Shown: piece by piece, positions 8,003 through 12,080 of the stretch | How positions within the stretch are numbered: position 1 is the first letter of the stretch | How the letters are laid out: every line of letters begins with the position of its first letter | Assembly: GCA_016946835.1 (NCBI GenBank) | Contig: JACVTC010000216.1 | Coordinates: forward strand, 165,001 to 177,080 | DNA: 12,080 nt | Reading direction: 5' to 3' | DNA from: Neocallimastix lanati (nom. inval.) | Taxonomy: Eukaryota > Neocallimastigomycota > Neocallimastigomycetes > Neocallimastigales > Neocallimastigaceae | Made by a program: the position numbers and the translations under genes | Notes under the pieces: model-generated | Databases searched by the model: none | What the model saw: only the letters and a program-made list of their open reading frames with translations | What the model was told of the DNA's origin: nothing

Positions 8003-8188
8003 CTAATTATTATAATTAAACGATAGCACATAAAAGTCACGCATATCATTTATAATATCACGTGAATTAATTATTAATGTGATATTCTTTATGCTGTAGT
8101 CTGATTTAATGAAGTGTATTTTTAAGTTATTAATGATTTTTATTAAATATTTTATTATTATTTTATCATTGACAATAACTAATTTCAA
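8003..8188 (-). CDS. Hypothetical minus-strand open stretch, no ATG, possibly a terminal exon remnant
   Basis: The minus strand is open for 61 codons from TTG (8186-8188) to TAG (8003-8005). The peptide includes KLVIVNDKIIIKYLI, NNLKIHFIKSDYSIKNITL and SRDIINDMRDFYVLSF. It lacks an ATG at its head. Immediately before it on the minus strand is a T-rich tract ending CTTTTAG, the form of a 3' splice site, so it might be a last exon or its remnant. No upstream exon was recognised. It carries no known motif. An 8-bp inverted repeat (AATATCAC / GTGATATT, 8054-8061 and 8079-8086) lies inside. Chance openness is a real alternative. Confidence 0.22.
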   Translation of the reverse strand: MKLVIVNDKIIIKYLIKIINNLKIHFIKSDYSIKNITLIINSRDIINDMRDFYVLSFNYNN

Positions 8189-8430
8189 CTAAAAGAAAAA
8201 CAAAAAAAAACAAAAACAAAGAATAAGAAATAATATGAATTATATTGAAAAGTATATAATTATATCTTCTTATAAATAAATATAATAAATAAGAATATAA
8301 TAATATTTTAATATGAATGATCTATCAATAATATAAACTATTATATTAATTATATAAACTTAATAATTATAAACTTTAATAATAATTTAAATAAAAAGTA
8401 TAATTTAATATTTATGAAATATACATCAGA

Positions 8431-8735
8431 AATATAAATAATAATATAAAATATAAATAATAATATAAAATATAAATAATAATATAAAATATAAATAATA
8501 ATATAAAATATAAATAACAAATATAAATAATAATATAAAATATAAATAATAAATATAAAATATAAATAATAATATAAAATATAAATAATAATATAAAATA
8601 TAAATAATAATATAAAATATAAATAATAATATAAAATATAAATAATAATATAAAATATAAATAATAATATAAAATATAAATAACAATATAAATAATAATA
8701 TAAAATATAAATAATAAATATAAATTATTATAAAT
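8431..8735. repeat. 19-bp AT minisatellite, about 15 copies with variants
   Basis: The unit AAATAATAATATAAAATAT repeats head to tail, with shortened or altered units near 8515-8560 and 8690-8735 (AACAAATATAAAT, AATAAATATAAAT). Because 19 is not a multiple of 3, the minus strand translates to a 19-residue Y/I/L/F repeat with no stops. That open frame is a product of the repeat, not a gene. Confidence 0.85.
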
Positions 8736-8743
8736 AATAAGAT

Positions 8744-8833
8744 ATAAATTTGGAATATCTGAATAGATAAATATTCAAAATATTCCAAAATATGTTTTGC
8801 TACACCTATTTGGTTTATATCATTATTTATCAT
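8744..8833 (-). pseudogene. Minus-strand coding-like start running into the minisatellite, unidentified
   Basis: From ATG 8831-8833 the minus strand gives a 30-residue peptide beginning MINNDINQIGVAKHILEYFE, then YLSIQIFQIY. It is more varied than the pure I/Y/L/F translation of the adjoining 19-bp repeat. The family is not recognised. If it was once a gene, the repeat expansion has replaced everything downstream. Just upstream on the minus strand are TTTTTTTAG (splice-acceptor-like) and TATAAAGTACAGA. Confidence 0.25.
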
Positions 8834-8880
8834 AAAATAACTAAAAAAAGTTTTAATATTTCACACCTCTGTACTTTATA

Positions 8881-8902
8881 TTTTTTTTTTTTTTTTTTTT
8901 TT
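8881..8902. repeat. 22-base poly-T tract upstream of the Rpn pseudogene
   Basis: An unbroken T run ends 64 bases before the Rpn ATG, and a second, A-rich run (8953-8967) directly abuts that ATG. Long homopolymer tracts of this type are common in promoters of AT-rich fungal genomes, where they disfavour nucleosomes; a promoter role here is inference. Confidence 0.4.
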
Positions 8903-9106
8903 AAATAATGTATAATAATTTGTATAAAAGTGATTTCCTTTTATCAAAAAATAAAAAAAAAAAAAAATGGATATAAGAAATATAAATATACATATTAAAC
9001 CAATATATGATATTACTTTTAAAAATTTATTTGGAGTAGAAGGAAATGAATTAATTTTAATCCATTTTTTAAATCAAATATTGGGACGTAATAAAATAAT
9101 GAAATT

Positions 9107-9500
9107 GTAGATTTAGAATATTTAAATGTAGAAAAAGTTGATAATATTGGATTAATAACAAATAAGAAAAAAAGAGGAAGACCTAGTACCAAGGTACCGA
9201 AATATTTCACTAAAACTAGTAAAATGGATATTCATGATAATGATAATAATGAAATGAACAATATTAATATTAAAAGTGTTTTATTTTATAATAATTTTCA
9301 AAATTTTTTAGATTTAAAATTAGATGATCTACTCAATTGTTTTAATGAAAACGTAAATAATCTATTAGAAAAAATATTAGAAATCGAAGATATTACTTAA
9401 GAGAAGACATTAAAGAACAAATAAATAATATTTTAAAAAAATATAAAACAAACAATAATGAATATTTTAATATTGAAAATAATGAAACAACAAAGAAATA
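9107..9500 (+). other. Asn-rich insertion with AT-hook inside the Rpn nuclease domain
   Basis: Between the DLEYLNVEK strand (from 9110) and the catalytic DLFKPEENDSV...IEIQ block lie about 120 extra residues. They begin TNKKKRGRPSTKVPKYF, where K-K-R-G-R-P (9167-9184) matches the AT-hook core that binds the minor groove of AT-rich DNA. The rest is acidic and Asn-rich with heptad-like leucines (NFLDLKLDDLLN, NNLLEKILEIE). Typical Rpn proteins have only a short linker here. A frameshift near 9390 and a TAA at 9499-9501 fall inside the insertion. A DNA-targeting role is inference. Confidence 0.6.
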
Positions 9501-10161
9501 AATAGGTTTAAAAATTATATGGCAGATTTATTTAAACCGGAAGAAAATGATAGTGTGATAAATATGGAAGCAACAACAAAAGATGATGAAAGGATAAACA
9601 TTGAAATTCAAATTAATGAAGATCGTGAAATGTATAAAGAACACTTTTTTATGCTTCTAAAATAATTCATCCATCATTACTTTTTGGTAATAAATATAAA
9701 AAAATTCCTAAAGTCGTCATGATAAATATATTGAATTTTAATTTATTAAATAATACGAAAGAGGAAATGACTATTCCTCATTGGGAATTTACTTTAAAAG
9801 ATAAAAATACAAATGAAGAAAAAGGTTTTAAAGATTTATTAAATATTCATTTCATTGAGTTACCTAAATACAAAGAATATGCAGTAAAACATAGGAATAA
9901 AATGATTGACAATTATTCATGGATCCTTTTTTTTAAATGATCCTAACGATGAATATTTTAAACGAGACGATATACCCGAAGTATTTATTAATGCAAGAGA
10001 ACAATTATTTCTTTTACAAGCTGATCCTGATTTTATAGAATTATACGAACAAAAGAGAAAAAGAAATAATGGATGAAAAATCAAAAATGGAAGGGAAATA
10101 TGATGAAGGTTTAATAAAAGGTAGAAGGAAGGAGAAAAAATAGGAGAATTAAAATATTTTA

Positions 10162-10401
10162 ATGAAAAGTTTAAAAAAAGGTGAAAAATTAAAAGAAATA
10201 AAGGATGATTATAAGGAAATATTTACAGAAGAAGAATTAGAAATAAATAGTTTTGTTGAAGATAAATCTTATAAAATCAAAGATTTAGCTTTACAATTAG
10301 ATTTGGACGAAGATATCATCTTAGAAGTTTGTGAAAAAGTTAATTTAGATGTACAAGAGAGAAAAGAAAAAAAACGGAAAATCAAAATAAAATATTTTTG
10401 A
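10162..10401 (+). other. Intact C-terminal reading frame of the Rpn pseudogene with its own ATG
   Basis: After the last frameshift the tail is open for 79 codons from ATG 10162-10164 to TGA 10399-10401. It includes the family's charged LKKGEKLKEIKDDY helix, FTEEELEIN, and then a block KIKDLALQLDLDEDIILEVC that looks like a small helix-turn-helix. The end is very basic (KEKKRKIKIKY). It is most simply the last piece of the broken gene, and the ATG is internal. It could be made separately only if it is transcribed. Confidence 0.45.
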
Positions 10402-10497
10402 GCTACTTCCCTTGTAGACAATTTTTTTTTTTTCTTCAACTTGTGTGTAATAATTCAATGTTTCTTTAATTGATCCTACTACTAAATTTATATTATT
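10345..10497 (-). pseudogene. Minus-strand coding-like stretch overlapping the Rpn 3' end, unidentified
   Basis: The minus strand is open for 50 codons from 10497 to TAA 10345-10347. Its first part, outside the Rpn gene, reads NLVVGSIKETLNYYTQVEE then KKKKIVYKGSSSK, a varied composition for such AT-rich DNA. There is no ATG. The later part simply mirrors the lysine-rich Rpn tail as F/S/L codons. It may be a fragment of another gene joined here, or chance. No family is recognised. Confidence 0.22.
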
Positions 10498-10721
10498 TTA
10501 TTTAAATTTATTTTTAAATAATATTCATATTATTATGACATATGTAATTCACAGGTATGTAATATAAAATTTTTAATTATACAATATAAAATAATAATAT
10601 ATATAAATATATATTATTCATATTAGTTATACATATAATTTATATAAATCATGTTAATATTGTAAGAATAAATATATAAAAAATAAAGATGATTTTAATA
10701 TATACGATTTATACAAAAAAA

Positions 10722-10723
<2 letters not shown>

Positions 10724-10789
<66 letters not shown>

Positions 10790-10890
10790 TATTATTATTA
10801 TTAGTGGTAGTAGTAATAATTATACAATAGTAATAATAGTAATTAGTAATAGTAATAGAAATAGTATTAGTAGTAATAATAGTAATAGAT
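10724..10890. repeat. (TTA)n microsatellite passing into a mixed TAG/TAA trinucleotide tract
   Basis: About 20 TTA units run from 10724 to 10786, then after one dropped base more TTA, and from 10801 to 10890 a degenerate trinucleotide tract of TAG, TAA and TAT units (AGTAATAGTAATAG). Both strands are open in some frames purely because of the three-base period. Poly-Tyr, poly-Ile and Ser/Asn/Thr translations result and are not genes. Confidence 0.9.
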
Positions 10891-11157
10891 AAAATTAAAA
10901 AATACATTAATGTATTATTAACAAAAATTTAATTTTTTTTTATTATATATTTAATAAATTTTTTTTATTATTTCATATTTTAGAGATTTTTAATAAATAA
11001 AAAGAAATAAATTATGATAAAAACTGTATAATATATTCATTATAATAAAATAAAAAATATGATAATAATAGCAATCAATTATTATTAGTTTTTATTTATA
11101 TATTTTTATATTCATTTTATAATATATACAATAAATAATATAAAATTATAATAAAGA

Positions 11158-11188
<31 letters not shown>

Positions 11189-11292
11189 TATTTATTAAAA
11201 CTTATCATATTAAAAAATATGATAAAATTTTTTAATTTGAAAATTTTTAAATATTTTAGATTATAATATTATAATTTATTTCTCAACAACAG
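10891..11292. other. AT spacer with (TA)12
   Basis: Apart from an uninterrupted TA dinucleotide run (11167-11190) and several A or T runs, nothing can be supported in this stretch. Confidence 0.6.
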
Positions 11293-11484
11293 ATGTTTAA
11301 ATATTTTTATTCCTGTGAGTTAAATATAAGAAATATTATATATAAATTTACAAAAAATTATAAATATTTTATTTTAATTTTTTTATTTTTAATTAGTAAA
11401 CCAAGTTATAATTTTATTTTATTAAACTTTTTAGTTATTACTATTATTGTTGTTATTATTTGTAATCTTAATACTCATAAATAA
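11293..11484 (+). CDS. Small hydrophobic ORF, hypothetical
   Basis: ATG 11293-11295 to TAA 11482-11484 encodes 63 residues. After a polar N-terminus (FKYFYSCELNIRNIIYKFTK) come two hydrophobic stretches, roughly residues 25-36 (KYFILIFLFLIS) and 41-58 (NFILLNFLVITIIVVIIC), and a short polar end NLNTHK. Third codon positions hold fewer G/C than first and second positions, which is the expected coding bias in an AT-rich genome. The bases before the ATG (CTCAACAACAG) are less AT-rich than the region. There is no known motif. It could be a tiny membrane protein, or chance in T-rich DNA, which translates to hydrophobic residues. Confidence 0.25.
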   Translation: MFKYFYSCELNIRNIIYKFTKNYKYFILIFLFLISKPSYNFILLNFLVITIIVVIICNLNTHK

Positions 11485-11578
11485 TTAAATATACATTATT
11501 AAAGGTATTAATATTGGTATATTTAATTTATTATATCAGAAGTAGTTTTTTTTTTGTTTGTTTACTTATTTACTTTCT

Positions 11579-11872
11579 TTACATGATTTTGTGATATTCT
11601 TCCTTTTTCTTTATATATTCATTTTTATGTTCAATAAAAATATATAATATAAAAGATAAAAGTAATGCAATAACTATGATTAACGTTAATATATCTATTG
11701 ATTCACTGATTTTCATCATTCTTCTAATGAAATCTATTGCTTTCAATATTCCTCAAAATAAAATTCACAAATTTCCATTTTCATTTAAATATTTAATTTT
11801 CTCTATATTTGGTTTAGACGAAATTCAAAATTTTAATTATGATAATAAAAAGCAAAAACTTTTATTTAAAAA
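11579..11872 (-). pseudogene. Decayed minus-strand membrane-protein-like frame interrupted by TGA codons
   Basis: One minus-strand frame from 11872 to TAA 11579-11581 reads as a coherent peptide interrupted by four stops: TAA (11837-11839) and TGA at 11825-11827, 11765-11767 and 11753-11755. Pieces are FLNKSFCFLLS, ISSKPNIEKIKYLNENGNL, ILF, and GILKAIDFIRRMMKISESID. Then comes a clear membrane segment (ILTLIIVIALLLSFILYIFI) and a charged tail EHKNEYIKKKEEYHKIM. A shorter intact version starts at ATG 11717-11719 (46 residues). The TM helix plus lysine/glutamate tail looks like a protein C-terminus. A plus-strand frame over the same DNA (11676-11876, 66 residues) is also open, so strand choice is uncertain. 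No family recognised. Confidence 0.33.
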
Positions 11873-11885
11873 TTAAACTTTTTTT

Positions 11886-11887
11886 TA

Positions 11888-11921
<34 letters not shown>

Positions 11922-11922
11922 T
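11886..11922. repeat. (TA)9 followed by an 18-19 base poly-T run
   Basis: TA units from 11886 to 11903 pass directly into a T run to 11922. The remaining bases to the window end (11923-12080) are AT spacer with no feature that I can support. Confidence 0.8.
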
Positions 11923-12080
11923 ATTTGCTTATTATATAATTTATTATTAATACTATATTTTTTTTGTATTTTATTGTTTTTGAGGAATTTATTCTTACCA
12001 GCATAAATACAAAATGAATTATATTTAAAAAGTGCACTTTTAAAATAATTATTAAAACTATTTTAAAAGAATATTAATAT

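Larger units (their letters stand above)
8967..10401 (+). pseudogene. Rpn / PD-(D/E)XK nuclease-family putative transposase, multiply frameshifted
   Basis: Rpn proteins are PD-(D/E)XK-fold DNA endonucleases linked to recombination and transposition in bacteria and found in some gut fungi. ATG 8967-8969 follows an A run. The N-terminus reads IKPIYDITFKNLFGVEGNEL then ILIHFLNQILGR, the family's usual opening. After a long insertion come MADLFKPEENDSVINMEATT and the catalytic-type INIEIQ (IEIQ codons 9600-9611). Then REMYK, YASKIIHPSLLFGNKYKKIP, MINILNFNLL, an ELPKYKEYAV block, a DPDFIELYEQ block, the Gly/Lys/Glu-rich EGKYDEGLIKGRR, and an LKKGEKLKEIKDDYKEIFTE tail. Reading needs eight frame changes, near 9095, 9390, 9500, 9640, 9932, 10055, 10130 and 10160. 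Intact length would be about 475 residues, longer than typical because of the insertion. No intact copy can be made as it stands. Family assignment is strong. Confidence 0.85.

Noticed and set aside
8431-8735. Regular repeats that could be taken for a CRISPR array
   Set aside because: Units are contiguous with no unique spacers, and the DNA is eukaryotic.
8426-8743. Long minus-strand open frame of Y, I, L and F residues
   Set aside because: It is the translation of the 19-bp AT minisatellite; only its first 30 codons differ and are listed separately.
9019-9210. Minus-strand frame inside the Rpn gene
   Set aside because: Opposite-strand shadow of the clear Rpn N-terminus and AT-hook region.
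10689-10907. Open frames on both strands with poly-Tyr or poly-Ile
   Set aside because: Both come from the TTA microsatellite and its degenerate trinucleotide tail.
11579-11872. Alternative genetic code (UGA as Trp)
   Set aside because: Only one decayed frame suggests it, a TAA also interrupts that frame, and all other elements here are broken by ordinary indels and stops.
1-12080. Organellar DNA, given the extreme AT content
   Set aside because: Content is nuclear-type transposable elements; no organellar rRNA, tRNA or respiratory genes are seen. No tRNA or rRNA gene was found anywhere in the window.

Overview
The window is extremely A+T-rich eukaryotic DNA made almost entirely of decayed transposable elements separated by low-complexity spacer. 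No intact gene longer than about 80 codons is present. Three things together suggest an anaerobic gut fungus (Neocallimastigomycota): the extreme AT bias with long A/T, TTA, TTTTA and AAT repeats; a eukaryotic copy of the PD-(D/E)XK 'Rpn/transposase' nuclease family; and a FLYWCH-MULE transposase alongside a Ty3-type retroelement. This assignment is inference from family knowledge; another AT-rich protist or fungus cannot be excluded.

Layout. (1) 1-2290, plus strand: a heavily frameshifted Ty3/gypsy-type polyprotein fragment with pre-protease region, aspartic protease, reverse transcriptase and RNase H; no integrase. It is richer in G+C than the rest. (2) 2291-3844: gene-poor spacer with a short minus-strand coding-like remnant and small hairpins. 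(3) 3845-5520: a second Ty3-type piece: a candidate LTR, a primer-binding-site-like motif, and a broken gag with an intact CCHC zinc knuckle that ends in a TTTTA-rich composite repeat. (4) 5806-7226: a MULE-type transposase pseudogene. Its N-terminal half (FLYWCH-like finger plus first catalytic Asp) lies inverted between its plus-strand start and its plus-strand C-terminal half, so an internal inversion of about 670 bp broke it. (5) 7227-8880: AT spacer with a 27-bp and a 19-bp tandem repeat and two weak minus-strand coding-like stretches. (6) 8967-10401: an Rpn/PD-(D/E)XK nuclease-transposase pseudogene, almost full length, broken by about eight frameshifts and carrying a long Asn-rich insertion with an AT-hook. 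(7) 10402-12080: microsatellites, a small hydrophobic ORF, and a decayed minus-strand membrane-protein-like frame.

The genes do not form a pathway. The window reads as a transposon graveyard in which several classes of element (LTR retrotransposon, MULE DNA transposon, Rpn-type nuclease) have decayed next to each other, mostly through single-base indels, many at A or T homopolymers. The most informative observations are the inversion inside the MULE gene, the AT-hook insertion in the Rpn gene, and the unexplained minus-strand coding-like fragments.
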